64,000 bases of DNA from Mesotoga sp. UBA6090 (GCF_002435945.1 NZ_DIXC01000014.1:1-64000); one strand, 5' to 3'. Positions 26,601 to 36,694 are shown, counted from the stretch's first letter. Translations and numbers: made by a program. The notes: generated by a model not told the origin, from the sequence alone.

Positions 26601-27825
26601 GGGGGAGAAAGTAAAAGCTGCCTCGAGAAAGCTGAGGTTGCTGAGTACAGATGAGAAGAACGAAGCGATCCTGTCTATCTCCCGAGAACTCGAAGCTCAT
26701 AAAGAGGGGATCCTGCTGGCCAATTCCATTGATGTTGAGAATTCGAAAAAGAAGGGAATGAAGGAGTCTCTCGTCGATAGACTTGCCCTTTCAGAAGATA
26801 GAATAGCGGGAATGATCGAATCATGCAAAAATGTTGTCTCTCTGTCTGACCCGGTCGGCGAAATCGAGAATACATGGGTACAGAAGGATGGGCTGCAAAT
26901 CTCTAGAGTAAGAGTGCCCATAGGTGCCATAGGTATGATTTATGAATCGAGGCCGAATGTGACGGTCGATGCGTCGATTCTTTCTCTAAAATCCGGCAAT
27001 TCAGTCCTCCTAAAGGGGGGAAGTGATGCGATTAACTCAAACAAAGCGATTGTCTCGATAATAAAGAAAGCGCTGACTTCGGCAGGACTTCCCGAGGGTT
27101 CAGTTGAACTTGTCGAAGACACTTCTCATCAAGCAGTTGAAGAGATGTTGAAGATGAACCAGTACCTTTCTTTGATCATTCCAAGGGGAGGGGCCGGCTT
27201 GATTAAGTTCGTCGTCAATAACTCCAGAATACCGGTAATAGAGACTGGAACTGGCAACTGTCACATCTTCATTGATTATAATGCCGATGTCGACAAAGCG
27301 GTGATGATAGTTGAAAATGCCAAGACTCAAAGACCCGGAACCTGCAATGCAGTCGAAACACTTCTTGTTCACAGGGCGATTGCTGCTGAGTTCATCCCTC
27401 GTGCCGCACAGATCCTGACTGAAAAAGGAGTTGAGCTCAGAGGCTGTACTGAGTCGATAAGATACTGGAAGATGCTACCTGCAACTGAGGAAGACTATGC
27501 TACAGAGTTTCTCGATCTCGTTCTGGCGGTGAAGATAGTTGAAGACGTCGATGAGGCGATATCGCATATCGAGAAATACTCAACGGGTCACTCGGAGGCC
27601 ATCTTAACAAATGATTACGCCAACTCGAGACGTTTTCTGAAAGCTGTGGATTCCGCCGCCGTCTACGTCAATGCATCAACTCGTTTCACAGATGGAGGAG
27701 AATTCGGCTTTGGCAGCGAGATTGGCATAAGTACTCAGAAGCTTCATGCTCGAGGCCCGTTTGGCCTGAAAGAGCTCACTAGCTATAAGTACACGATACT
27801 GGGTGATAACCAGGTGAGAAAGTAA
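26581..27825 (+). CDS. proA: gamma-glutamyl phosphate reductase
   Basis: 414 residues; reduces glutamyl 5-phosphate to the semialdehyde. Aldehyde-dehydrogenase-like motifs include GMIYESRPNVTVD, LKGGSDA and the catalytic cysteine in RPGTCNAVETLL, with the C-terminal GEFGFGSEIGIST. GGAGGTGA precedes ATG 26581. Its TAA shares one base with the proB ATG. Confidence 0.96.
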   Translation: MIELLDKGEKVKAASRKLRLLSTDEKNEAILSISRELEAHKEGILLANSIDVENSKKKGMKESLVDRLALSEDRIAGMIESCKNVVSLSDPVGEIENTWVQKDGLQISRVRVPIGAIGMIYESRPNVTVDASILSLKSGNSVLLKGGSDAINSNKAIVSIIKKALTSAGLPEGSVELVEDTSHQAVEEMLKMNQYLSLIIPRGGAGLIKFVVNNSRIPVIETGTGNCHIFIDYNADVDKAVMIVENAKTQRPGTCNAVETLLVHRAIAAEFIPRAAQILTEKGVELRGCTESIRYWKMLPATEEDYATEFLDLVLAVKIVEDVDEAISHIEKYSTGHSEAILTNDYANSRRFLKAVDSAAVYVNASTRFTDGGEFGFGSEIGISTQKLHARGPFGLKELTSYKYTILGDNQVRK

Positions 27826-28886
27826 TGTCCAGGATTGTTCTTAAGGTTGGCTCAAATCTGCTGGTAAGAAAGAATGGAGAAATAGACAAGAAGTATATAG
27901 CTGAGCTTGCAAGGGAAATCTCTATGCTCAAGGCTAACGACAACCAGGTTGTTCTCGTATCTTCGGGAGCAAAGGCGGCCGGTTTTGGTTATCTTGAAGG
28001 AAGGAAACCAATCAGTGACCTCTACATGAAACAGGCTCTTTGTGCAGCGGGTCAGGTTCAGCTTATGAAGCTCTATGAAACAGTCTTTGGTCTTTTTGGT
28101 GAGAAGATAGCGCAGATTCTCGTAAACAGGGACGACTTCGGCGACAGAAAAAGGTTCCTTAACTTGAGAAACACTCTGATTGGACTCCTGGAGCTTGGAC
28201 TGGTTCCTGTAGTCAATGAAAACGACACGACATCCACCGAGGAGATAATGTTTGGAGACAACGACATACTTGCATCTATGTTTGCAATTGGATGGCAGGC
28301 AGATTTGCTTGTTCTGATGTCTACCGTTAAAGGAGTGGTGGACGAGAATGGTGAAGTCATCTCAATATTTGATGCGTCCAGGAGACTGAAGAACATAGAA
28401 AGCTCGTCGTGGGGTACCGGAGGCATAGATACAAAGATAAGAGCCGCACGGGCCGCATCTGCGAGCGGAATCAGAAGTTGCATATGCAACGGTAGAGAAC
28501 TAGGGCAGATTGAAGGCTTTGTTAAGGGGAGAGATATTGGAACGGTCTTCACTCCGATAGAGTCGCCCGGCGCTCGCAAGACATGGATTGGATTTCTATC
28601 AACTCCGAAGGGGGTAATCAAGATAAATCGAGGAGCCGAGGGCGCAATTAGAAGAGGGAAAAGCCTTCTTGCCGTAGGTGTGGAAGATGTTTCAGGAGAC
28701 TTTTCTGAGGGAGAGGTAGTAAGCATATCTTCGCTGAAAGGTGAAGAGATTGCCAGAGGAATCTCAAACTTCAGTGCGCTTGAAGTCAAGAAAATCAGGG
28801 GAGTGAGGAGCGACAGAATATCCTCAGTACTGGGGCATGACTGCGCAAAAGTAGTAGTTCACATTGATAATTCTTATCGTGTTTAG
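27825..28886 (+). CDS. proB: glutamate 5-kinase
   Basis: 353 residues: an amino-acid kinase domain (KVGSNLLVR at the start, VLVSSGAKAAGFG, NENDTTSTEEIMFGDND) and a C-terminal PUA domain from about 265. It phosphorylates glutamate and is usually the proline-inhibited step. The order C-A-B puts the first enzyme last. A possible terminator follows. Confidence 0.96.
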   Translation: MSRIVLKVGSNLLVRKNGEIDKKYIAELAREISMLKANDNQVVLVSSGAKAAGFGYLEGRKPISDLYMKQALCAAGQVQLMKLYETVFGLFGEKIAQILVNRDDFGDRKRFLNLRNTLIGLLELGLVPVVNENDTTSTEEIMFGDNDILASMFAIGWQADLLVLMSTVKGVVDENGEVISIFDASRRLKNIESSSWGTGGIDTKIRAARAASASGIRSCICNGRELGQIEGFVKGRDIGTVFTPIESPGARKTWIGFLSTPKGVIKINRGAEGAIRRGKSLLAVGVEDVSGDFSEGEVVSISSLKGEEIARGISNFSALEVKKIRGVRSDRISSVLGHDCAKVVVHIDNSYRV

Positions 28887-28890
28887 CTGC

Positions 28891-28912
28891 GTTCTTCATG
28901 AGAACATTTTTT
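28891..28912 (+). terminator. possible terminator after proB
   Basis: Five-base stem gttct/agaac (28891-28895, 28901-28905) with loop tcatg, followed by ATTTTTT. The stem is short but the T run is good. Confidence 0.5.
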
Positions 28913-29135
28913 GCCATGCACTCTTCTAGATAATCGTCACGTGATGTTTGGAATGAAATAGTCGTGCTGATCAAAAGTGACAATCCGACTGAAAACAGAT
29001 TCTTGAGTAAAGCGTACATGTCAATAGAGAGTTTAGATCTATACTGACTTCGGAGTGCTAGTTATGGCAATCTTTAAACCGAGGTTTGTCTATCCCGTTA
29101 TATACTTTTATTGAAACGATTGCTGGAGGTGAAGT

Positions 29136-30476
29136 ATGTATAGTTTTCCGGACAATCTTTACTCCGATGTGAGAGTTGAGGACGTTTCAAAGAGTGACAT
29201 CATTGTTACTCTCGGGCGTACTGATAACATGAAAGCGCAGAAGTATGTCGCGGCTTTCATAAGGGTCTTTGATGGAGAAAGGTGGTACTATAGCTCGACT
29301 ACGAATCTGGATTCCGTTCAAGAGGAATTGGATAGACTTGCCTGTCTTGCAAAAAGGAATCCCGCTATCGAAGAAAACAGAATCGTTCGCAAATTCGAAG
29401 TCAACAAGGGATCCTATTTGAGCTACGAAAAAGATGAAGATTTCTCTCTAGTCTCTCTCAGTGAAAAATACGATTTGCTCTCAAGTTATTTTCCTCTCAT
29501 TGGAGAGAGCGAGCTTGTGAAATTCTTGAGAGGTCAATATATTGATCAGAGAGTTGTTAAGAGCTTCTTTTCAAGCAAAGGTGCAGATCTCACATTTGAT
29601 TATCAACGGGTCGGCTTCAGACTGCTCTATCAGATGGTTTGTGGTGAGGATCAGTTCATGGAAAGATTTGATCTGGCGGGAAATACACTGGATGTGATTA
29701 AAGATCTCCACGAGGAAGTTGGGCAGACAGTTAAGACCTCTGAAGATTTCATAAGAAATGCCAAACCCGTCACCCCAGGAAAATATCCGGTTATTCTATC
29801 TCCTGAAGCTGCAGGGGTATTTGCCCATGAGAGTTTTGGACATAAGAGCGAAGCAGACTTCATGCTTGGAGACAAGACCATGATGGAAGAGTGGAAGATT
29901 GGACGAAAAGTCGGAAGTGAAGTACTCTCAATCATCGACGACGGAAACAAACCGGGAGTTGGGCATGTTGCATTCGATGACGAAGGAACGAAGGCGGTTG
30001 AAACTTACCTGATAAGAGACGGTTATCTGTCGGGAAGATTGCACAGCGCAGAGACCGCAGCTGCCCTGGAAGAGGAATTGACGGGAAACGCCAGAGCCGT
30101 CAACTTCGAGTATGAACCAGTAGTGAGGATGACAACAACTTTCATATCTCCTGGAGAATTGTCTTTTGAAGAACTTCTTTCCGGGATTAAAGATGGCGTC
30201 TATGTCGATTCCCTCAATCACGGGTCTGGAATGTCGACCTTTACGCTTGCACCAAACAGGGCTTATTTGATAAGAGAAGGGAAGATTACGGAGCCGGTCA
30301 AGATTTCCGTTGTAACTGGGAGCGTTTTCCAGACGTTGAACGAGATAGAAGGGCTTACTGAGGACTTCAAACTTCTCTCATTCTCTCTTGGAGGGTGTGG
30401 AAAGATGGAGCAGTTTCCTCTTCCAGTTGGATTTGGCGGACCTTTTGTTCGAGTCCGTTCGCTGAACGTTCATTAA
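29136..30476 (+). CDS. tldD: TldD-family metalloprotease subunit
   Basis: 446 residues with the TldD HExxxH zinc motif HESFGH (His231, Glu232, His236) and the family's SLNHGSGMSTFTLAPNR near the C-terminus, quoted in part. TldD/TldE form a heterodimeric protease that degrades unfolded peptides and matures some peptide toxins. The partner follows after 13 bases. ATG 29136 has GGAGGTG upstream; a TATACT at 29101-29106 could be the -10. Confidence 0.9.
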   Translation: MYSFPDNLYSDVRVEDVSKSDIIVTLGRTDNMKAQKYVAAFIRVFDGERWYYSSTTNLDSVQEELDRLACLAKRNPAIEENRIVRKFEVNKGSYLSYEKDEDFSLVSLSEKYDLLSSYFPLIGESELVKFLRGQYIDQRVVKSFFSSKGADLTFDYQRVGFRLLYQMVCGEDQFMERFDLAGNTLDVIKDLHEEVGQTVKTSEDFIRNAKPVTPGKYPVILSPEAAGVFAHESFGHKSEADFMLGDKTMMEEWKIGRKVGSEVLSIIDDGNKPGVGHVAFDDEGTKAVETYLIRDGYLSGRLHSAETAAALEEELTGNARAVNFEYEPVVRMTTTFISPGELSFEELLSGIKDGVYVDSLNHGSGMSTFTLAPNRAYLIREGKITEPVKISVVTGSVFQTLNEIEGLTEDFKLLSFSLGGCGKMEQFPLPVGFGGPFVRVRSLNVH

Positions 30477-30489
30477 GGAGGTGCTATCT

Positions 30490-31725
30490 ATGACAGAAGA
30501 GAAGTTGGTAGTCCATTATATAGAGAATGCAGTGAAGATTGTTCAGACTCGTGTTAGCTCACTGAGAAAAAAGGATGTTCTGCGTACTTCTGTTCGGCTT
30601 TACGACGGTAAATCGATGGGAGTTGCAGGTTCGCTTGGCGAATGCGATGAAACAGAGCTCAACGCCAGAGCTAAACGGTCTCTGGAGCTGGGAATACCTT
30701 ATCCCTCCGAGGCAACGAAAGATCTGGAACGAGAAGAATACGTCCAGTCCGATCTCCAAAACAGTGCGGAGCTGCTTGAAGCAACCGAAGAGATTCTTGA
30801 AAGGCTTAGGACCGACCAACCTGAGTTTAGCTTCAGTCACATCTTTAGGAGTAGCAAGACTGAATCTCAACTGAGAAACAATCTGGGCCTTAATCTAAAA
30901 TCCTCAAGAGAATCGGTAAGTCTGTCACTCGTAATAAAAGACAAGAAATCATCGAATATTATCGATGCGATGACAGGTTACGAGGGCAGGAAGTTCCAGA
31001 AGAAGAGATTTATTGAACTTACTAACATGATTTGTGAAGCCTACAAGAATCAGCTCGATGGAATCGAAGAGGGAGAATATCCGGTGGTGTTCATGTCAGA
31101 CGATATCACCTACTACAAGAAGCTATATGAGTCCCTTAACGGAATGCTGTTTGCAACAGGTGGATCACTGCTTTCCGGGAAGACTGATATGAAAGTCTTC
31201 TCTGAGAAGCTCAACCTTTTGCAGACCAGAAATGTCATGGACGGTTTCAATGAACCCTTCTTCGATTCGGAAGGGACGGTAAATGATGCCGATCGATTCG
31301 CTTTGATCGAAAACGGTGTAGTAAAATCCCCGTATACAGATAAGAAGACGTCGTCCACTTTTGGTTTGCCGCTCACTGGCTCTGCCGGTGGAGAATTCGA
31401 TGGGCTACCTGAACTTGGCACGCCGATGCTCAAGTTCTCTGAATCGGAAGAGACCGTGAAGCAGCTTCTGCGAGGTCAGAAGGGCATCTTTGTTCTTATC
31501 GCCAGCGGCGGAGACTTCACTCAGGATGGTCATTTTGCGACTCCTGCCCAGCTAGCTTTCTTGTTTGATGGTGAAAGGTTTATTGGAAGACTACCAGAGA
31601 TCAGCATTTCTTCACATCTGTATGAGATGTTTGGAAAAGACTTTCGTGGAGTTTCAATGGATGACTTTCTTGGGCTCGAAAACGCAAAACTGACCGTAAT
31701 GAATATGAAAGTGGAGAAACTGTAG
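30490..31725 (+). CDS. TldE/PmbA-family partner subunit
   Basis: About 411 residues of the PmbA/TldE family, lacking the HExxxH motif as expected for the non-catalytic partner. Visible family pieces: GSLGECDETEL and a C-terminal region with FTQDGHFATPAQLAFLFDG. ATG 30490 is favoured since AAGGAGGTG (30475-30483) precedes it. Pairing with the upstream TldD supports the assignment. Confidence 0.85.
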   Translation: MTEEKLVVHYIENAVKIVQTRVSSLRKKDVLRTSVRLYDGKSMGVAGSLGECDETELNARAKRSLELGIPYPSEATKDLEREEYVQSDLQNSAELLEATEEILERLRTDQPEFSFSHIFRSSKTESQLRNNLGLNLKSSRESVSLSLVIKDKKSSNIIDAMTGYEGRKFQKKRFIELTNMICEAYKNQLDGIEEGEYPVVFMSDDITYYKKLYESLNGMLFATGGSLLSGKTDMKVFSEKLNLLQTRNVMDGFNEPFFDSEGTVNDADRFALIENGVVKSPYTDKKTSSTFGLPLTGSAGGEFDGLPELGTPMLKFSESEETVKQLLRGQKGIFVLIASGGDFTQDGHFATPAQLAFLFDGERFIGRLPEISISSHLYEMFGKDFRGVSMDDFLGLENAKLTVMNMKVEKL

Positions 31726-31802
31726 TGTTTCCGGCTGATAAATGAGGAGCCCCTCCAGCTATTCTGGGAGACAGTTTTTTGAACTGAATCAGGAGGTGTT
31801 CG

Positions 31803-32813
31803 ATGCACTCGATAGCTATACTTGGAGCGGGGATGATGGGGAACGTCCACGCGAGAGCCTACAGGGACATGAACCAAACGAGTTCCATCTGGATAGTCGA
31901 TCCAGTCGCAAGCAGGGCAAGAGTGCTCGCGGAGAGTTATGGAGCGGTTGTTGCCAGCTTTGAGGAAGTCCTTGAAAACGACGGTATAGATATAGTGGAC
32001 ATCTGCACGCCGACATTCACTCACAGGGATCTTGCCATCAGGGCGCTGGAGGTTGGGAAGCATGTCTTCTGTGAAAAGCCCGTTGCTCTGAAGCTGGGAG
32101 ACGCCAGAGCAATGGACGAAGCGGCCGGAAAGAGCGGCATGAAGTTCATGGTAGGTCATGTCGTACGCTTCTTTCCGCAATATAGTGTGGTAAAGGAACT
32201 CTCTGTGGCAAGGGATATCGGTGAGATTGTGATGGCGCGGCTCTACAGAGGCGGCTCTTTCCCCTCTCATGGGATTGACAATTGGTTTGCAGATCCAGAA
32301 AAGAGCGGAGGCGTCTTTGTTGATCTATCCATACACGATTTCGATTTTCTCAGAAAACTACTCGGTCCAGTGACCACGGTTGAAGCCAGGTCCTCCATGC
32401 TGAGTTCCGATAAGAAAAAGAGCTCTTTCGATCATGGGATGGCAATTCTGAAGTTCAAGTCCGGCGCTCTGGCGCACGTTGAAGGTAGTTGGGCCGAACC
32501 GCCCGGGATGCCCGTCGGCTTTGGGACGTTCTACGAATTCATCGGGACCAGGGGAATGATCACCAACAGTTACGAGAGAGAAACGACACTTAAGCTGCAA
32601 ACCTCGATCGACGGAAACCCAAAATACGCACAGGAAAATCCCGCTCATTTTGATCCTTACGCTGCTGAGCTGAAATCGTTCTTACTCTCGGTAGATGAAA
32701 ATAAGGAAGTACCTGTGAACGGAAAAGAGGCCATCGAGTCGTTGAGAATCGCACTGGCGGCCAACCTGTCGGCAAAACTGCTCAGACCGGTCGAACTTTC
32801 GGAGGTGCACTGA
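31803..32813 (+). CDS. Gfo/Idh/MocA family oxidoreductase
   Basis: 336 residues: NAD(P)-binding ILGAGMMGNVHARAY, then DICTPTFTHRDLAI and the EKPVAL motif whose lysine is catalytic in the family, then the C-terminal alpha/beta domain. Such enzymes oxidise or reduce sugars, inositols and related compounds; the substrate is not evident. AGGAGGTG precedes the ATG. A second member follows after one base. Confidence 0.88.
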   Translation: MHSIAILGAGMMGNVHARAYRDMNQTSSIWIVDPVASRARVLAESYGAVVASFEEVLENDGIDIVDICTPTFTHRDLAIRALEVGKHVFCEKPVALKLGDARAMDEAAGKSGMKFMVGHVVRFFPQYSVVKELSVARDIGEIVMARLYRGGSFPSHGIDNWFADPEKSGGVFVDLSIHDFDFLRKLLGPVTTVEARSSMLSSDKKKSSFDHGMAILKFKSGALAHVEGSWAEPPGMPVGFGTFYEFIGTRGMITNSYERETTLKLQTSIDGNPKYAQENPAHFDPYAAELKSFLLSVDENKEVPVNGKEAIESLRIALAANLSAKLLRPVELSEVH

Positions 32814-32814
32814 G

Positions 32815-33789
32815 ATGATGAAAATCGGGATTCTCGGTATTGCACATATGCACGGTTACAGTTATGCGAGAGCGTTGAATGGAATGAATGATGTCGAGAT
32901 TACTGGGCTTTACGACGACGATGGATACAGAATGAACAAAGCATGCAGAGAACTTGGGATTAAGTCCTGCGAACATCCCGAAGAACTCGTTGCCGGAAGC
33001 GATGGAGTGATAGTAACTAGCGAGAACTCGACTCACAGGGAGTTCGTTGAGATCGCCGCTCGAAAGGGGAAACACGTTCTCTGCGAAAAGCCGATCGCAA
33101 CAACCGTAGAAGACGCAAATGCAATGGTGGAGATCTGCAAGGAGAATAACGTTAAACTTCAAATGGCCTTTCCGGTTAGGTACAGCGCCTCTGTCAGAAA
33201 GGCCAAAGAGATTATAGGGGCCGGTTTTCTGGGCGATGTAATCAACTTGGTCGGGACTAACCATGGGAGAATGCCTGGCGGGTGGTTCACGGATCCCGAG
33301 CTGAGTGGTGGCGGAGCCGTGATGGATCATACCGTTCATGTGGTCGACATTGTGAGGTGGCTTCTTGACTGTGAATTCACAACGGTCTACGCCACTTTCG
33401 GTACCCTGATACACGATATATGGGTCGAGGATTGCGGACTGGAGATGTTCAAACTCTCGACAGGCCAGTACATGACATTGGACTGCAGCTGGTCGAGACC
33501 AAGGGCACACCCTTATTGGGGAGATGTTACGTTGCGCATTGTAGGAACAAAGGGAACACTCTTTCTGGACGTCTTCAACTCGAAAATCGAAGTCTACTCA
33601 AATGAAAGTGGTTCAAGCTGGGAGAATTACGGTGATAATCTAGATCAGCTATTGATTGAGGAGTTTGTAGAAGTGCTCAGGTCAGGTAGAAGCCCGTTTA
33701 CGATAGGGGAAGATGGATTACAAGCCTTGAAGGTAGTTTGTTCTGCCTACAGGAGTCTTAAAGAGGGAACAGAGACGAAAATTGTCTAG
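32815..33789 (+). CDS. second Gfo/Idh/MocA family oxidoreductase
   Basis: 324 residues with ILGIAHMHGYSYARAL (an altered glycine motif), VTSENSTHREFV and EKPIA. Sequence differs clearly from its upstream neighbour, so this is not a recent duplication. Adjacent pairs of this family often act on consecutive steps or the two directions of an oxidation-reduction isomerisation of sugars. GGAGGTG precedes ATG 32815 by seven bases, inside the previous gene's end. Confidence 0.88.
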   Translation: MMKIGILGIAHMHGYSYARALNGMNDVEITGLYDDDGYRMNKACRELGIKSCEHPEELVAGSDGVIVTSENSTHREFVEIAARKGKHVLCEKPIATTVEDANAMVEICKENNVKLQMAFPVRYSASVRKAKEIIGAGFLGDVINLVGTNHGRMPGGWFTDPELSGGGAVMDHTVHVVDIVRWLLDCEFTTVYATFGTLIHDIWVEDCGLEMFKLSTGQYMTLDCSWSRPRAHPYWGDVTLRIVGTKGTLFLDVFNSKIEVYSNESGSSWENYGDNLDQLLIEEFVEVLRSGRSPFTIGEDGLQALKVVCSAYRSLKEGTETKIV

Positions 33790-33870
33790 CACCGTTCCAG
33801 TATTTTCTTCTCAGTTTTCAGCTCTGGGGTATAATCAAGAAGAGATGAACACAGTTATGAGGTGAGCTAA

Positions 33871-34533
33871 TTGGAGCATCAGTACGATCGAAGAAAACTG
33901 GAGCAGGAGTTTGACAACCTTCCTGAGGCTTCCCCGATAGCAGACATCGACCCATTCAAGGGAGACATAATTGCTATGGTTGGGGCGCTTGCACTCGACT
34001 ATCTTGAGCTAGGTTTGGAAGACACTTTGCTGGACATTGGAACGGGTCGGGGAAGATGGGCTGTGGCTGCGAGTCCTTACTGCAAGAAAGTAATTGGAAT
34101 CGATATAAGCAGAAGGATGTTGGAGGATGCCAGAATAAATGTGGCCAGTTCTGGTGTCGAAAACGTTGAATTCTTCAGGGGCTCCTTTGAGGACCCTTGT
34201 GAAGAGACGGATGTTTTTCGGCAAAATGTGAATAAGGTCGTCGCAATCTATTCTCTTCACCATCTTACTGATCCGATGAAGAAGGAGGCCGTCTCTGGGT
34301 TGGCTGAAATGCTCGTGAGACCTGGGAGAATCGTTATAGGTGATATCATGTGGTTTGACGATCCGGGTAAGCACAAAGATGCGTGGGACAAAGTATATTT
34401 TGACGACAACGAAACAGATCACCCGGCGAGCATTTCATTTATGAGAGAAGTTTTCGAGGCCTCCGGCGCGAGTGAAATCGAGATTCTTCAGGTCCATCCG
34501 CTAGTGGGGTTGATAAGTGCAACCTTTCTCTAG
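33871..34533 (+). CDS. class I SAM-dependent methyltransferase
   Basis: 220 residues with motif I LLDIGTGRGRWAVAA, the acidic strand-2 motif VIGIDISRRML and YSLHHLTDP, the pattern of small-molecule methyltransferases. The target is unknown. TTG 33871 follows GAGGTGAG. TATAAT at 33830-33835 is a candidate -10. Confidence 0.82.
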   Translation: MEHQYDRRKLEQEFDNLPEASPIADIDPFKGDIIAMVGALALDYLELGLEDTLLDIGTGRGRWAVAASPYCKKVIGIDISRRMLEDARINVASSGVENVEFFRGSFEDPCEETDVFRQNVNKVVAIYSLHHLTDPMKKEAVSGLAEMLVRPGRIVIGDIMWFDDPGKHKDAWDKVYFDDNETDHPASISFMREVFEASGASEIEILQVHPLVGLISATFL

Positions 34534-34745
34534 AATGATTCATGGCAAGTATGAGATGATTAGCAACCTGTCTACTGGCGATAGTTCATAAAGAGACTGT
34601 TACTGTCTGAAGTGCTCCGCTCGATTTGCAGCTAAGCTTTCCTGACTTTTCGGCAATAAGAGTACTTCAGGACTCGAAGTCTTCGGCTTTCTTCTGCAGA
34701 CTCCTATGCAAGCCCTTATTGAAGAGCAATGATGGTGATAAAAGG

Positions 34746-35750
34746 CTACTCTTTGGTAGTAACCTTCGTTCCGTACACCCCAGCTCCGGGATCAAATCCC
34801 CTCTTTCGGGCTATCTCTTCCACGGTCTTCTGAAGGACATTCATCATGGGAATCGACGCAAGCACCTCATCGAGGCCCTCGGAAACGTATACGGTCTCAA
34901 CGCTCTCGTTGTTTGAGTTAGAAAGAGTTATCAAGTCACACTTGTCCGAAATGTCGCTGTGAAGTTCCTGCATTAAGTCGTGAGTGGCTCCGGTTGGATT
35001 CAAGGTAAGTACAACGGGTCTGTCTATCAAAAGCTCAACCGGGCCATGCCTGAAAGCAGCACCTGTGTAGAATATCAAGCTCATTTTCGCAACTTCAGCA
35101 AACATTAGTCTTGCCATCCTGCCTACCCCGATTCCAAATCCTCTGGCCACAAGTATCCTCTCCCTCTTTTCAGAGAGGAGAGTCGCGAGCCATGAAACAT
35201 CAAGTGCAAGAGCTTCTTCCATCCTGGAAGGCAATTTAGAGAAGTCAATCTGCCTGGCCGTCTTAGAAGCTGCGATTATCAGCATCAAAACAATGCTATT
35301 CACAAAGGTCTTTGTGGCTCCCATAGATCTCTCATTACCCGCATTGAGAAGGAAAACTCTCTCATCAGGGAAATTTCTTGACGCACTACTCCGGCTGTTG
35401 TTTGTTATTATGGCCATCCTCCGTACAAGAGCCCTGTTGTCCTCGATGAACCTAATCAGTTCGGCGCTCTCTCCAGACTGGCTTATTAAGAAGATTGTCG
35501 TATACTTCTTGATTAGTTCTGTAAATGAATAAGCGATTATCTCAGACAACTCCGAGCTTACTGCGTCGATACCGGAGGACCTGAGAAAGGAAGCGGCCAC
35601 TTCTGCAGCGTGGAAAGACGCCCCCATTCCGGTGAATAACACTTTGTCAAAGTCCAGTCCCTCTGCTCTTGCGGATAAAACGTCGGATGTTGAAATCAGC
35701 TTTCTGACTGCTTCGGGTTGTTCCAACATATCCATCATGAATTTCGACAT
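34746..35750 (-). CDS. double-SIS-domain sugar-phosphate isomerase/deaminase
   Basis: 334 residues with two SIS domains related to the isomerase half of GlmS but without the glutaminase half. Motifs: VLFTGMGASFHAAE, FLISQSGESAE (phosphate-binding serines) and GRGFGIGVGRMARL-like text in the second domain. Relatives include AgaS, FrlB and the SIS-type glucosamine-6-phosphate deaminase known in Thermotoga (NagB-II). No amino-sugar genes are adjacent, so the substrate is open. Confidence 0.82.
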   Translation of the reverse strand: MSKFMMDMLEQPEAVRKLISTSDVLSARAEGLDFDKVLFTGMGASFHAAEVAASFLRSSGIDAVSSELSEIIAYSFTELIKKYTTIFLISQSGESAELIRFIEDNRALVRRMAIITNNSRSSASRNFPDERVFLLNAGNERSMGATKTFVNSIVLMLIIAASKTARQIDFSKLPSRMEEALALDVSWLATLLSEKRERILVARGFGIGVGRMARLMFAEVAKMSLIFYTGAAFRHGPVELLIDRPVVLTLNPTGATHDLMQELHSDISDKCDLITLSNSNNESVETVYVSEGLDEVLASIPMMNVLQKTVEEIARKRGFDPGAGVYGTKVTTKE

Positions 35751-35825
35751 TCAGACCATCCCTTCTTCAAATAATTCATTGATCCCGCCATCGTGTTTGG
35801 CTCTCCTTTATGAGTTTATCATCAA

Positions 35826-35866
35826 AGGGCAGGGTTTTGACTAACTGCCCTAATCGGTGCCATAAT
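35826..35866 (+). promoter_or_regulatory. promoter with overlapping 7-bp inverted repeat
   Basis: TTGACT (35837-35842) and CATAAT (35861-35866), spacing 18, precede the hydrolase gene. The -35 lies inside an inverted repeat agggcag (35826-35832) / ctgccct (35845-35851), a plausible operator. No T run follows, so it is not a terminator. Confidence 0.55.
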
Positions 35867-35884
35867 CATTACGGAGGTGAAGAT

Positions 35885-36694
35885 ATGTCACTATTCAAAA
35901 CAACGGATGGCACACAGATCTATTTTGAAGAACATGGAAATGAGAAGAATTCACCTCTTCTCATACTAAACGGCATTATGATGTCAACGCCATCATGGGC
36001 GGGTTTCATCTCGGGTTTCACTAAGCATTTCAGGCTGATCTTGATGGATTTCAGAGATCAGGGCCGGTCAGAAAGAAAGGACCTGCAATACCACATCTCC
36101 GTTCACAAGAGTGATGTTGTTGATCTTCTAGATCACCTGAAAATTGCTCAAGCAAACATAGTTGGCCTTTCCTATGGCGGACAGGTCGCTGAAATGCTGG
36201 CTATTGCCAATCCTGACAGAGTCAAATCATTAGTGCTTGCAAACACTCCGGCTAGGATCTCACCTTATCTCGCAGAACTAGGTGAAGCATGGAAAGAAGC
36301 GGCCGAGCTTTTCGACGGCGAGCGATTTTTCAAACTGGCAATACCTTTCATCTACTCAGATTACTTCTACAATCGAAACCTTGCATGGCTGAAGGAGCGT
36401 CAGAAGATGTTCAAATCAACACTCAACAGAGAATGGTTTGAAGGATTCATAAGACTTATCTCTTCAAATCCTGATTTCAACGTTCTGGATGAACTAGATG
36501 AGATTCAGTGCCCGACGCTACTTCTTGGCGCCGATCGGGACATCATTACTCCGATAGAAGAGATGAAAATGATCCATGAAAGAGTCAGAAACTCAGAATT
36601 TCTTATTATAAAGGATGCCGGTCACGGAGCTTTCCTTGAAAAGTCGGAAGAGTTTATGACGGCAATTATCGGCTTCGTACTCAAAAATTGTTAG
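35885..36694 (+). CDS. alpha/beta hydrolase, cytoplasmic
   Basis: 269 residues, alpha/beta-hydrolase fold: GIMMSTPSWAGF near the oxyanion region, nucleophile elbow GLSYGGQ, acid in LGADRDIITP and catalytic His in DAGHGAFLE. It resembles lactonases and esterases of the PcaD/YcdJ type. ATG 35885 has ACGGAGGTG upstream; the longer frame from 35810 runs through the promoter. First gene of the putative acid-degradation locus. Confidence 0.85.
   Translation: MSLFKTTDGTQIYFEEHGNEKNSPLLILNGIMMSTPSWAGFISGFTKHFRLILMDFRDQGRSERKDLQYHISVHKSDVVDLLDHLKIAQANIVGLSYGGQVAEMLAIANPDRVKSLVLANTPARISPYLAELGEAWKEAAELFDGERFFKLAIPFIYSDYFYNRNLAWLKERQKMFKSTLNREWFEGFIRLISSNPDFNVLDELDEIQCPTLLLGADRDIITPIEEMKMIHERVRNSEFLIIKDAGHGAFLEKSEEFMTAIIGFVLKNC

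Noticed and set aside
35810..35884. Longer N-terminus for the cytoplasmic hydrolase
   Set aside because: The region contains the promoter and operator-like repeat, while ATG 35885 has a strong SD.
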